Positions 51,637-60,535 are shown, counted from the stretch's first letter. The stretch: 64,000 nucleotides of DNA from Larkinella sp049445795 (GCF_049445795.1 NZ_JBMSDT010000014.1:62001-126000), one strand, 5' to 3'. Numbers and translations: made by a program. The notes: generated from the letters alone by a model not told the origin.

Positions 51637-52337
51637 ATCCGCGTTCCCATCAACAGCGGTTTTCGCGCAAAACCGGCGACCTGGCGGAAAAATTTTAGAA
51701 TACCGATGTACTGCAAAATGTCGGCATACATCGCAAAATCCTTGAAAAAACCGTCTACGGCCCCGCGTTTGTCCATCTTGTAGGTGTTCGTTGCCGACCA
51801 CGGTACCCAGCAAACGGTCTTTTGATTTCGCCACATAAACTCGTTGATGGCAATTTCGAGTTGAAAACCATCGACCGGTTTTTCGAGAATAACCCGTAAA
51901 TCGTCCGTCCGCAAAATCCGCTCGCCCGAGAGCAGGATGTCGGCGCGGTTCATTTTCACAAACCATTCGGCATGTAACCGTCGCAGAATAATCATGTCCA
52001 CATCCGGGCACTGATGGACCGACCGGACAATCTGGCCCAATTCTTTCGAGTCAACATTTCGCAGATCGGCATCCATCAGCATCACGTAAGCCGACTCCAC
52101 CGATTGCAAGCCACGTTTGATGGCAGCCGTTTTGCCCTGATTCTCCGGCATCCGAATGACTGTCATCCGGGGCCACCGCTGCCGAATCCGCGCTAACGTA
52201 TCGTCTTCCGAGCCGTCGTCGACGCAGATAATCTGGTCAAATACGCCCAGGCTCGTGACACTTTCCAAAACCGAAAAAATGCGTTCTCCTTCGTTGTAAA
52301 ATGGAATGATACACGTCACTCCGCATCCTGTTTCCAT
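51633..52337 (-). CDS. Family 2 glycosyltransferase
   Basis: This 234-residue protein starts at ATG 52337 (METGCGVTCIIPFYNEG). GT-A fold motifs: CIIPFYNEGERIFSVLESV, QIICVDDGSEDDTLARI, PENQGKTAAIKRGLQS, and the metal-binding AYVMLMDADLRNV (DxD-like DAD). There is no membrane segment. GT2 enzymes transfer a nucleotide-sugar to polymer, lipid or protein acceptors; the acceptor is unknown. The end overlaps the PIN gene's end by four bases on the opposite strand. It follows the MetE-like gene by 63 bases. Confidence 0.88.
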   Translation of the reverse strand: METGCGVTCIIPFYNEGERIFSVLESVTSLGVFDQIICVDDGSEDDTLARIRQRWPRMTVIRMPENQGKTAAIKRGLQSVESAYVMLMDADLRNVDSKELGQIVRSVHQCPDVDMIILRRLHAEWFVKMNRADILLSGERILRTDDLRVILEKPVDGFQLEIAINEFMWRNQKTVCWVPWSATNTYKMDKRGAVDGFFKDFAMYADILQYIGILKFFRQVAGFARKPLLMGTRI

Positions 52338-52400
52338 ACCCCACGTCGAGTTGTGATTCCGTTGGTACAACTCAAAAAGCCCGACTGGGGTTTGAACGGA

Positions 52401-53426
52401 TTATCCTTCCCGCACTTTTTCGGCCCCGGCCACCAGGTTGATCAGCTTCTGCCGGGCGGCCCAACGAGCGGTTTGACTCAGGCCACAGTCGGGTGCCACG
52501 GCCAGTTTTTCAGCCGGAATGTACTTCAAACACCGCTCAATCCGCTCGATGACATCCTTAACGGTTTCGATGTAATAATTTTTGACGTCGATAATCCCGA
52601 CAGCAACGTCCATCTTCTGTGCAAATTCGGCGATGCGTTCAATCTCGTCAAATTCCCGGTTGGCCATCTCGACGTGTACCTCATCGACCGACAAATCCAG
52701 AAAATCAGGCAGCATCGGATGAATTTTCCGGTAGCCCACCGGCCTCCCTTTGAAATTCCCGAAGCACAGGTGCGTCGACAGACGGCACTTGCCCACCACC
52801 GGCGCAACCGTCCGGTTGAAAATATCGACAAACCGCTTCGTATCCTCCTTGTAGGCGTAACACGACATCGACGGTTCATCGACGGTAATTTCGGTACACC
52901 CAGCCGCTACCAGGTCTTCGAGTTCTTTCCGGACAATTGGCAGCAGGGCTTCGGTGATGGCATCCCGGTCTTTGTACCGCTCGTTGGGCAGCATCCGGCC
53001 GCTGAGCGTGTATGGTCCCGGCACCGAAGCCTTCAGCGTTGGCCCCGCCGGTGCCAGCTTTCTCAGGCGTTGAAACTCGGAAACGGCCCCCAACCCGTTT
53101 GGCGCGGTCAGTTCGGCCACGATGGAATGTTTGCCGCGCTGGTCGTGGGCGGGTGGGCCGAATTTGCGCGTTTCAGCATGATTGGGTTCCAGGCCCCGGA
53201 TGTAGCCGTAAAACGACAGGTTAAAGTCGAGCCGGGTTTGTTCCCCGTCGGTGATGACGTCCAGCCCGGCGTTGGTCTGGTCGTGCACAGCCGCCACCAC
53301 GGCATCTTCGATCATTTCCTCAATGTCGGCCCGGCCGAATTGATCCAGATTTTGGGAAGCAAATTCGAGCCAGCCGGGGAACGGGTAACTCCCGACGACG
53401 GTGGTACGGATGGGTTTAGGTTGCAT
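52401..53426 (-). CDS. MetE-like cobalamin-independent methionine synthase-family protein
   Basis: This 341-residue protein corresponds to the C-terminal catalytic barrel of MetE only. It starts VVGSYPFPGWL, and zinc ligands look complete: RLSTHLCFGN (His and Cys), EVHVEMANRE (Glu) and VAPDCGLSQTARW (Cys). DEPSMSCYA and DVKNYYIETVKDVIERI are further family marks. Full MetE transfers a methyl group from methyltetrahydrofolate polyglutamate to homocysteine; short relatives may use other methyl donors or thiols. It is preceded by a family A repeat which separates it from the SIS-ROK-SDR unit on the same strand. Confidence 0.85.
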   Translation of the reverse strand: MQPKPIRTTVVGSYPFPGWLEFASQNLDQFGRADIEEMIEDAVVAAVHDQTNAGLDVITDGEQTRLDFNLSFYGYIRGLEPNHAETRKFGPPAHDQRGKHSIVAELTAPNGLGAVSEFQRLRKLAPAGPTLKASVPGPYTLSGRMLPNERYKDRDAITEALLPIVRKELEDLVAAGCTEITVDEPSMSCYAYKEDTKRFVDIFNRTVAPVVGKCRLSTHLCFGNFKGRPVGYRKIHPMLPDFLDLSVDEVHVEMANREFDEIERIAEFAQKMDVAVGIIDVKNYYIETVKDVIERIERCLKYIPAEKLAVAPDCGLSQTARWAARQKLINLVAGAEKVREG

Positions 53427-53443
53427 AAGTTCGATCGTTTATA

Positions 53444-53541
53444 GTACCCACGGACTTTAGTCCGTGATAGACAGTATCACCTTTAAGTTTATACCAACTA
53501 TTAGATCATAGAAGCACTCACGGACTAAAGTCCGTGGGTAC
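53444..53541. repeat. Long inverted repeat, family A, copy 3
   Basis: It starts GTACCCACGGACTTTAG at 53444 and ends GTCCGTGGGTAC at 53541. The outer 23 bases of each arm pair; the inner parts and spacer have diverged (the spacer reads TATACCAACT where copy 2 has complement GTTGATACCAAC). Its right end supplies the last codons and stop of the SIS-domain gene. Confidence 0.82.
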
Positions 53542-54319
53542 GGGGGCGGCCAACTTCGGCGTATAATTTTGACAGGCGGTGGGCGTGTTCGTCGTAAGCC
53601 GCTTCGAACAATTTTGTGGCTTGCTCCGCACCGATGACGACCCCGGCGGTCAGGACTTTGGGCGGTTGTCCGGCTTCGGTCAGCAAACGGGCCAGTTCGG
53701 CTTTGATGCTGTTGATGATCAGGGCACCGCCCACCGTGCTACCCGGCGAAACGGGCGTTTCCAGACCGGGAATCGTTACCATTGCATCGCCTACCGGTGC
53801 GCCGGTATCCAGTACCAGATCCGCAAAATCGCTCAGTTTCAGGCCATCCCGGCGTTTGCTCGTGCTGCGATCGGAATGTTCTTTGGTAACTAGTGCCACC
53901 ACTTTGACGCCCCGTTTCTGAAATTCTTCCGCCATTTCGACGGGCACCACATTGCAACCACTCGACGAAATAACCAGCGCCGAATCCTTCGCCGACAGGT
54001 CGTAATTGCGCAGAATCCGCTCAGCCAGGCCCGAAACATTTTCCAGAAACATGGCCTGCCGTTGCCCATTGGCGCCCACCACCAGGTTGTGAAAGGTAAG
54101 CGAAAGCTCGACAATCGGGTTAAAACCCGGGTACGATCCGTAGCGCGGCCACATTTCTTCCACCATAATCCGGCTGTGGCCCGACCCAAAAACATGAACC
54201 ATCCGGCCTGCCAGAATGGATTCGGCAAACCACTGCGCTGCCTGCTGCAACTGGGCTGTCTGCCGCTCAACGGTGTCGATCAACTGTCGACATTTCTCCA
54301 GGTAAATATGTATCATCAC
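53525..54319 (-). CDS. SIS-domain sugar-phosphate isomerase-like protein (UPF0309 type)
   Basis: This 264-residue SIS-fold protein has the phosphosugar-binding words VHVFGSGHSRIMVEEMW, SALVISSSGCNVVPVEMAEE, VALVTKEHSDRSTSK and DLVLDTGAPVGDAMV. The group is the UPF0309/'sugar isomerase domain-containing' family, usually beside sugar kinases and GntR regulators. The start follows the ROK kinase gene by 15 bases. The C-terminus RTHGL and its TAG stop are encoded by the family A repeat, in the same frame as in the sigma-factor gene at 7171. A role in amino-sugar or sugar-phosphate catabolism is inferred from context. Confidence 0.85.
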   Translation of the reverse strand: MMIHIYLEKCRQLIDTVERQTAQLQQAAQWFAESILAGRMVHVFGSGHSRIMVEEMWPRYGSYPGFNPIVELSLTFHNLVVGANGQRQAMFLENVSGLAERILRNYDLSAKDSALVISSSGCNVVPVEMAEEFQKRGVKVVALVTKEHSDRSTSKRRDGLKLSDFADLVLDTGAPVGDAMVTIPGLETPVSPGSTVGGALIINSIKAELARLLTEAGQPPKVLTAGVVIGAEQATKLFEAAYDEHAHRLSKLYAEVGRPRTHGL

Positions 54320-54334
54320 AGGATTTTTTTCTCA

Positions 54335-55231
54335 CTAATGACGCGTAATGGCAAATCCGGCTGCTCCGATGGCTCCGGCCCAGTCCACAAAATGGGCCTT
54401 GCTAATGGTGGTTTTCTTGCCCGACGGCCGCCATTCGAAGACCTCCAGAAACGACGCCAGCGGACCGAACAGAGCCTCATCGGCCTGGGTGATGCCCCCG
54501 CCCAGCACGATAACTTCGGGCGAAAACGCATTGGCAAAACCCGCCAACGTCACGGCCAGATGGCGGACGGACGTCAGCCAAACCTGCGTGGCCAACGGCT
54601 CCTGTTCCCGGTAAGCCCGGATCAGGTCCGAGGTCATGGTGTAACGCCCAAACGAACGCCGGGACACACTCGCGTTCCCAATGGCCTCTTCCAGTGTACC
54701 GGGCATATTCGTAATGCCCATCTGCGTGCTATCCGCCTGCACCGAAACATGCCCCAGATGGCCTGCCATCTGGTAAAAGCCCTGGTAGAGGTTCCCATCC
54801 ACCAGCAAACCGCCCCCGACGCCCGTGCCGAGCGTCAGCATCAGCGCGTTCCGAACGTTGCGGGCTGCGCCGAACCGGGCTTCGGCCATCAGGGCCGCGT
54901 GGGCGTCGTTCAATACCCGAACCGGATGGCCTAGAAAGTCGGACCAGACAAACCGTTCAAGCCCCGATAACCGCCCCGGCATACAGGCAATGGCGTCGTT
55001 GGTTACCGTCGGCAAACCCGGTGCCGATAGCCCGATGGTGTCAAACTGCCCGTTAGCGGCCGCGTTAAGCTGCTCGAATGTATCGCGTACGATGTGTTTC
55101 CACTGCCCGTCTTCGCCATCGTTGGTCGGACAAATGACCCGGTGCAGCACCTCACCGGTTTCGGTGTTCAGCAACACACCCTTGATGCGCGTCCCACCCA
55201 TGTCAATTCCAATCGAGTGCTTAGCAGGCAT
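54335..55231 (-). CDS. ROK-family sugar kinase-like protein
   Basis: This 298-residue protein starts at ATG 55231 (MPAKHSIGIDMGGTRIKG). ATP-binding phosphate-1 motif GIDMGGTRIKGVLL, catalytic-Asp region VRVLNDAHAALMAEARFG, and TLGTGVGGGLLVDGNLYQG are of the ROK family. The usual zinc motif CxCGxxGCxE is not present; in its place the protein reads ADSTQMGITNMPGTLEE. Such ROK members may use another metal-free arrangement. It lies between SDR and SIS genes on the same strand. In the 97-base gap upstream of it (55232-55328), AT-rich ATTCGTTATTC-like words look like one arm of a repeat. Confidence 0.85.
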   Translation of the reverse strand: MPAKHSIGIDMGGTRIKGVLLNTETGEVLHRVICPTNDGEDGQWKHIVRDTFEQLNAAANGQFDTIGLSAPGLPTVTNDAIACMPGRLSGLERFVWSDFLGHPVRVLNDAHAALMAEARFGAARNVRNALMLTLGTGVGGGLLVDGNLYQGFYQMAGHLGHVSVQADSTQMGITNMPGTLEEAIGNASVSRRSFGRYTMTSDLIRAYREQEPLATQVWLTSVRHLAVTLAGFANAFSPEVIVLGGGITQADEALFGPLASFLEVFEWRPSGKKTTISKAHFVDWAGAIGAAGFAITRH

Positions 55232-55328
55232 TTGCGGTATACGGTTTTCCGTTTGCAGTCTTCCATCCAACTCGGCGGCACTTTCTCATTCGTTATTCGC
55301 TATTCAATATTCATTATTTCCCATTGTT

Positions 55329-56120
55329 TCACCCTTGCCCCTCGCTTACGGCCCAGCCACCGTCGACCGCCAGTATCTGTCCGGTGGTAAACCGGGAATA
55401 GTCAGACATAAAATAAACAGCCGCGCCGTCCAGATCGGATGCCTGACCGATTCGCCCGCCATCGAGCGGTTGTTTCGTGCTGATAAAATTCAGAATGGTT
55501 TCGTCGTTAGCCGCTCGCTGCGCCATCGGCGTTTCCACCAGCGCGGGCGTAATGGCATTCACCCGGATATCGTTGTGCGCGTAATAAGCCGCAATGGATT
55601 TGGTAAAACCGATGATGGCCGACTTCGTAGCCGCGTAGGCATGCGTTGCGAAGTACTTCGGTGAAGGCGAAAAACCCAGTACGGATCCCATGTTCAGAAT
55701 AGTACCGCCGGTTTTCTGTTCGAGAAACGCATTCACAGCGGCCTGATTGGACAGCATGAGCGAGGTCAGGTTCAACTCGAACGTGCGGTTCCAGCCGTCG
55801 AGCGTCAGGGCGTGCAGCGGGCCGTCGCCAAACCGTCGCCCACTTCCCCCGGCCACATGGTATAAGCCATCAAAACCGCCGTATTCGCCCTGACAGAGCG
55901 CGATAGCCGAAACCGCCGTGGCCGGGTCGGTGGCATCGCCGTTGAGCGCCATCCCGAAACCATTGAGTTGGCTCTCAGCCGCTTTGCAGCTTTCCTCCTT
56001 CCGGCCTACAACGACCACCCGGGCGCCCTGCCTCACGAAAACCTGAGCCGCCGACAGCCCCAACCCGGTTGTCCCACCGATCACGACGATTCGCTTGTTG
56101 GCTAACCACAGTTGATCCAT
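55329..56120 (-). CDS. SDR-family oxidoreductase
   Basis: This 263-residue classical short-chain dehydrogenase has its coenzyme motif in VVIGGTTGLGLSA (residues 13-23), and an Arg/Lys in VVVGRKEES that suggests NADP or NAD. The catalytic set is Ser in NMGSVLGFSPSPK, Tyr-x-x-x-Lys in HAYAATKSAIIGF, and the C-terminal SRFTTGQILAVDGGWAVSEG is the substrate-loop end typical of the fabG-like class. It starts the SDR-ROK-SIS unit. A divergent GntR regulator begins 130 bases away and probably controls it. Confidence 0.9.
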   Translation of the reverse strand: MDQLWLANKRIVVIGGTTGLGLSAAQVFVRQGARVVVVGRKEESCKAAESQLNGFGMALNGDATDPATAVSAIALCQGEYGGFDGLYHVAGGSGRRFGDGPLHALTLDGWNRTFELNLTSLMLSNQAAVNAFLEQKTGGTILNMGSVLGFSPSPKYFATHAYAATKSAIIGFTKSIAAYYAHNDIRVNAITPALVETPMAQRAANDETILNFISTKQPLDGGRIGQASDLDGAAVYFMSDYSRFTTGQILAVDGGWAVSEGQG

Positions 56121-56250
56121 ATACTAAAGTAAAGCCGGTAAATTCTGCCAGCGAAGGTATAAAGTTGGTTTTAGGATTCCAACAACTCATTATAATAAGT
56201 TTCCAATCGGGGAGATTTTCGTATACTTGTCCGTCAACTAGTGTGTTTCC

Positions 56251-56982
56251 ATGAACGATCGGCCAACCCGCATTCCTCAGTATCAATACCTTTATGAATC
56301 CCTGCGTCAGCAGATTATCCGGGGTGATTTCAAATCCGGGGATCTGTTGCCCTCCGAAAAAGACCTTCAGAATCAGTTTCGCCTGACCCAGCCCACCATC
56401 CGGCAGGCCCTCAGTCTGCTTGTCCAGGATGGCTACATTCGCAAACACCAGGGAAAAGGCAGCATTGTGCAGCCGCTGCCGATTGGTCTGGGCGTCATGT
56501 CCATTGTCGGACGATTGGCCAATACGGCCAACGCCGGGGGAAGCGAGCGAATGACGACGACCATTCTGACCAAACCCCGTCTGAGCCCCTTCCCGGAAGA
56601 CTTCCTGTTTACCCCCACCGAAGACGACACCAAAGCCGGTTTTTACTATTTCGAACGGTTGCGGGCGGTAGACGATCAGCCGGTTTTTCTGGAAAAAGTA
56701 GTCGTGCCGAATCGGTATTTACCCGGTTTTTCGCGTCAGCGGCTCGAAAACCGGTCACTGTTCGATTTATTACGCACCAAATACGGTTTGCTCGTGAAAG
56801 GGGGCGAACAAAAAGTGCTGGCGGTTTCGGCAGAAGGCGACCTGGCCCGCCAACTTAGCGTAACGATGCATACCCCGGTTCTGCGGCTCGATAAACGGCT
56901 CGATACCAACCGGCACGACTTCAGTTTCTATTCGTCCCTCTACGCCCGAACCGACAGCTACATCCTGCACGGCCGGTTTTGA
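56251..56982 (+). CDS. GntR/HutC-family transcriptional regulator
   Basis: This 243-residue protein has an N-terminal winged helix (about 8-72: YLYESLRQQIIRGDFKSGDLLPSEKDLQNQFRLTQPTIRQALSLLVQDGYI in parts) and a UTRA effector domain (about 90-240) with FYYFERLRAVDDQPVFLEKVVVP and DTNRHDFSFYSSLYARTDSYILHG. UTRA domains bind sugar phosphates or related small molecules. It is divergent from the SDR-ROK-SIS unit, whose promoter region it shares. TATACTTG near 56220 is one base from the TAnnTTTG -7 element. Confidence 0.9.
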   Translation: MNDRPTRIPQYQYLYESLRQQIIRGDFKSGDLLPSEKDLQNQFRLTQPTIRQALSLLVQDGYIRKHQGKGSIVQPLPIGLGVMSIVGRLANTANAGGSERMTTTILTKPRLSPFPEDFLFTPTEDDTKAGFYYFERLRAVDDQPVFLEKVVVPNRYLPGFSRQRLENRSLFDLLRTKYGLLVKGGEQKVLAVSAEGDLARQLSVTMHTPVLRLDKRLDTNRHDFSFYSSLYARTDSYILHGRF

Positions 56983-56985
56983 TTT

Positions 56986-59031
56986 TCAGGCCGGAAGAAC
57001 AATCGTAAAGGTAGCTCCCTGGTTGGGAACGCCTTTGGCCGAAATCACTCCCCCGTGGTTTTCTACAATTTTCTTGCAGATAGCCAGGCCGATTCCGGTT
57101 CCTTCGAAGTCTTTCCGGGCGTGTAACCGCTGGAAAATCGCGAAAATTTTGTGCGCATACCGGTTGTCGAATCCGATGCCGTTGTCGGCAATGGTTAGTT
57201 CGAGGAACCGTCGGGCGGGGCTCAGCCCCGCCGGAAGTTCCCCGGAAGCCGACAGAAACCGGTGAGTAATCCGCACCTGAAGGGGGGAATCTTTCCGGGA
57301 AAACTTGAGCGCATTCGTCAGCAGGTTCTGGAAAAGCTGCCGAAACTGGGTAGCTACCACCGGGGCAACGGGCAATTGATCGGTCCGAATGTCGGCTCCA
57401 ATCTGTTCGATCTGGTAATCCAGGGTTTCCAGCACTTCGTCGACCAGCACTTGCAGCGACTGTACCTTAAACGTCTGGTCGGCCGAAATCAGTGAAACCG
57501 ACAGTACATCGCCGATCAACCGGTGCATCCGGTGGGCCGCTTCGACAATTTTTTCCAGATACGTATCCCCTTCGGGATCCATCCTGCCGCGCTGCGTCTG
57601 CAACAACCGCTCACCAAAGGTGGAAATTTTTCGCAGGGGTTCTTTCAAATCATGGCTGGCGATGTACGCAAACTCCTGCAGGCTGGCATTCGACTGTTCC
57701 AGCCGCCGGTTTTTCTCTTCGAGCTTGTGTTCGGCCTCCACTTTCTCCGTAATATCGAGTGAAATATTCAGGATGTGTTCCACATTACCTTCCGGATTCC
57801 GGTCAAAAACGGTTCCGAAGGTTCGAAACCAGCGATAAGTGCCGTTGCGATGCCGCATTCGGTATTGAAATTCCGATACCTGTACCTGACTTTCCGGCAT
57901 TTGATTGGCCTTCTCCAGCGCCCGTGCATTTTCTTCCATCAGGCGAGGCAAATCATCCGGGTGCAGAATAGCAAGCAAAAAGGCAATCCCTTCGTCCAGC
58001 ACCTGTTGGGGTGAATGGCCCAGCAGGAGTTCAAACCCCTGACTAATGAATTGATACTGACCGCTATTGATGTTGAATGTTGCAATGATTGCCGGGGCCG
58101 CATCGGTAATTTTCTGAATGAAATTCTGTTTTTCCTCCAGCAACTGCGTGCTTTGTTTCTCCTGTTCGATATCGAGTGCAAGTCCGATAATCTGCCAGGG
58201 ACTTCCGTCGGGTTTCCGACGAAATATAGACTCGTAATTCCGCAGCCACCGGTAACGCCCCGATTTGTCTTTCATGCGGTGTTCAAAGGTCTGAACCTGA
58301 CCGTCCTCCAGATTAACAAACGAGTCAAAATGGGCCAGAATGCGCGGAATATCGTTCGCATGATGAACCGTTTCCAAATAGTTCTCTCCCATGTCCCGAA
58401 TTTCCTCGGGGGTGTAGCCCAGTATTGGTTCGATCTTCCGGTTTGTAAACACTTCCCGCCGTTCGATCAGGTCGAAGACATAAATTATGCCCGGCGACGT
58501 ATCGGTCAGCTTTTCGTTGAAGTGGAGTTGTTCGTTAATATCCCGGTTCAGCAAACTGATGTACTGCTTCATCGACCGGCTATCGAGTTCGAGAATGTAC
58601 CGATCGATTTCCCGGATCAATGCAACCAGTTCCTCCGCATCGCGGGTGTAACGGTTCAGAAAATTAACCAGCGCCTGTTTCCGCACGTAGCTGACCAACG
58701 CAATTTCATTGGTGGCGATCTGGTTCCGCCCGATCACCGGCAGCAGGGTTTGCGCCCAGCTTTGCAGAGTGGTCTCGATGTTTTCAACGACCCGGTTTTC
58801 GATAAAGGCCGTCAGCAGACGCGCCGACGTTTGCTTCGAGAGTTGCAGAATCTGCTCTTCGGGCATCGACTCGAAAAACACCAGCATGGGAAGTTTGACC
58901 TCCCGAAACAGGCGCAAAAATTCAGCGGCCAGTTCCTCCAGGTGGTTGTCGAGAAGAAACCGGGCAAAACGGCCTAAATGCGGAAAGGTCAATTCATCCG
59001 AACTGAACACTGGGCTAATGGGTGTTGCCAA
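56986..59031 (-). CDS. Soluble sensor histidine kinase with two PAS domains
   Basis: This 681-residue protein has no membrane segment. The first about 170 residues are helical and of no recognised family, with a possible sensor role. PAS/PAC repeats follow at about 185-305 (VFDLIERREVFTNRKIEPILGYTPEEI, RMKDKSGRYRWLRNYESIF) and 320-440 (YQFISQGFELLLGHSPQQVL, RMRHRNGTYRWFRTF). HisKA has AYIASHDLKEPLRKISTF, and the ATPase has NLLTNALKFSR, IADNGIGFD and FEGTGIGLAICKKIVENHGG. No response regulator gene is adjacent. The stop is 4 bases from the convergent GntR gene's stop. Confidence 0.9.
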   Translation of the reverse strand: MATPISPVFSSDELTFPHLGRFARFLLDNHLEELAAEFLRLFREVKLPMLVFFESMPEEQILQLSKQTSARLLTAFIENRVVENIETTLQSWAQTLLPVIGRNQIATNEIALVSYVRKQALVNFLNRYTRDAEELVALIREIDRYILELDSRSMKQYISLLNRDINEQLHFNEKLTDTSPGIIYVFDLIERREVFTNRKIEPILGYTPEEIRDMGENYLETVHHANDIPRILAHFDSFVNLEDGQVQTFEHRMKDKSGRYRWLRNYESIFRRKPDGSPWQIIGLALDIEQEKQSTQLLEEKQNFIQKITDAAPAIIATFNINSGQYQFISQGFELLLGHSPQQVLDEGIAFLLAILHPDDLPRLMEENARALEKANQMPESQVQVSEFQYRMRHRNGTYRWFRTFGTVFDRNPEGNVEHILNISLDITEKVEAEHKLEEKNRRLEQSNASLQEFAYIASHDLKEPLRKISTFGERLLQTQRGRMDPEGDTYLEKIVEAAHRMHRLIGDVLSVSLISADQTFKVQSLQVLVDEVLETLDYQIEQIGADIRTDQLPVAPVVATQFRQLFQNLLTNALKFSRKDSPLQVRITHRFLSASGELPAGLSPARRFLELTIADNGIGFDNRYAHKIFAIFQRLHARKDFEGTGIGLAICKKIVENHGGVISAKGVPNQGATFTIVLPA

Positions 59032-59054
59032 GCAGCGGTTGAGTCAAAAAGTGA

Positions 59055-60248
59055 TTAGATCAGATCACGTTCCAGAATCCGGCCGGTTTGTTTATCCTTC
59101 AGGATCACCTTATGCCGCCCATCGTGCGTTACTTCTTCCTTGATCAGGTAATGATTTTCGTCGTACTCCACCAGCGTCGATTCCTGCATGAGTCCTTCCC
59201 GACCCCGCCAGACGGGCAACTGCACCGGTTCCCACTGCTTGGTTTCGGCCGAGCGGTAAGCCGCGTCCAGAATCGCGTTGACCACGTAACCGTCGTAGAA
59301 CGTCTCGGCGGGCTGGCGTCCTTCGTCAGCCGCATTAAACATATCCGTAAACATGTGGTTGTAGCCCAGGTCGTTCACCTCGTCACCTACCGGAAACAGC
59401 CATCCGGTATTGCTTTCGGCTTTTTCGGCCACGTAGTCGGCCCCCTTTCCCGTGGTGAACATCTCAAAACCGGTGCGCAGGAAGTTGTTGATCCAGATGG
59501 TTCCTTCGGTGCCCATCACCTCATCCCGCAAATCCATGCCCCCCCGGAACGTCCAGCTCACCTCAAACTGCCCGATGGCTCCGTTTTCGTACTTGACCAG
59601 CGCAATGGCGTGGTCTTCGGCATCAATGGGTTTGACCTGCGTGGCCGCCCAGCACATGACTTCTATGGGCCGGACATCTTTGCCAATAAAATTCCGGGCG
59701 ATTTCAACACAGTGGCAACCCAGGTCGAGCATGCAACCGCCCCCGGCCTGCTCTTTGTCCCAGAACCAGTCGCTATGCGGCCCCGGATGGGCTTCGCGGG
59801 ATTTGGCCCATAAAATACGGCCCAGCGCGCCATTTTTGACGCTTTCCAACGCCTTCAGAAACTTGGGTGTGTAGCAAAGATCTTCCAGGTATCCGGCAAA
59901 AATTCCGGCTTCTTCGACGGCCCGCAGCATCCGCAGGGCCTCTTCGCCGTTGCGCCCCAGGGGTTTGGTGGTCACGACGGCTTTTTTGTGTTTGGCACAC
60001 AGCAAGACGGCCGCTTCGTGCAGGTTGTTGGGCAGGGCAATGCACACCATATCGACTTCCGGATTAGCAATCACCTCTTCCATGTTGGTGCCCCAGATGG
60101 AACAACCGTAGTCGGCGGCAAACTTTTTAGCACTTTCTTCGCGACGGGCGTAAATGGCGACCACGCGGTCGCGCCCCCGTTGACCGTGGATAGATTCGGC
60201 ATAGAACCGGCCAATAAAACCGGAACCCAGCATGGCAATGTTTCGCAT
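59055..60248 (-). CDS. Gfo/Idh/MocA-family oxidoreductase
   Basis: This 397-residue NAD(P)-dependent dehydrogenase has the Rossmann motif MLGSGFIGRFYAESI at the N-terminus, VVAIYARREESAKKFAADYG, and the EKP-like region VVTTKPLGRNGEEALRML (TKPLG replacing the common EKP). A central substrate-domain stretch reads HPGPHSDWFWDKEQAGGGCMLDLGCHCVEI with the His/Asp residues expected. The family oxidises or epimerises sugars and inositols; the substrate is unknown. It is possibly linked to the sugar unit at 53.5-56.1 kb. The upstream gap is filled by a family G repeat. Confidence 0.9.
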   Translation of the reverse strand: MRNIAMLGSGFIGRFYAESIHGQRGRDRVVAIYARREESAKKFAADYGCSIWGTNMEEVIANPEVDMVCIALPNNLHEAAVLLCAKHKKAVVTTKPLGRNGEEALRMLRAVEEAGIFAGYLEDLCYTPKFLKALESVKNGALGRILWAKSREAHPGPHSDWFWDKEQAGGGCMLDLGCHCVEIARNFIGKDVRPIEVMCWAATQVKPIDAEDHAIALVKYENGAIGQFEVSWTFRGGMDLRDEVMGTEGTIWINNFLRTGFEMFTTGKGADYVAEKAESNTGWLFPVGDEVNDLGYNHMFTDMFNAADEGRQPAETFYDGYVVNAILDAAYRSAETKQWEPVQLPVWRGREGLMQESTLVEYDENHYLIKEEVTHDGRHKVILKDKQTGRILERDLI

Positions 60249-60274
60249 ACGATTTGGAAAAGGGTGGAATCTTG

Positions 60275-60405
60275 AATGTAAAATGCTAAATGTAAAATAA
60301 AAAATGTAAAAGGGGTCTGCATCCTGTGTTATCAGTGTACCGTAAAGGGTAATGGCACATCGAATTTGGTAGACAGAGCCACTTTTACATTTATCATTTT
60401 ACATT
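60275..60405. repeat. AT-rich long inverted repeat, family G
   Basis: Left arm 60275-60297 (AATGTAAAATGCTAAATGTA onward) pairs with 60383-60405 with one mismatch. A further AAATGTAAAA unit lies inside. The 85-base spacer has no gene. It lies upstream of the Gfo/Idh gene, between it and the divergent metal-box promoter region. Confidence 0.75.
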
Positions 60406-60535
60406 TACTTGTTATCATTCTTCAATTAAAATTTAATTACTCTGTCTGTTCAAATATAACCAGACAGGTTATTGAGCTATAGCTTTCGCTGGAAAAGATT
60501 GAAAATACCGGTTTAAAAGTCCAAGCGGTAAGTTT

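Noticed and set aside
52449..52465. Partial match to the 15-bp insert (GCCGGGCGGCCC)
   Set aside because: It lies in frame inside the conserved C-terminal part of the MetE-like protein and is not an interruption of a repeat; a chance match in high-G+C coding sequence.
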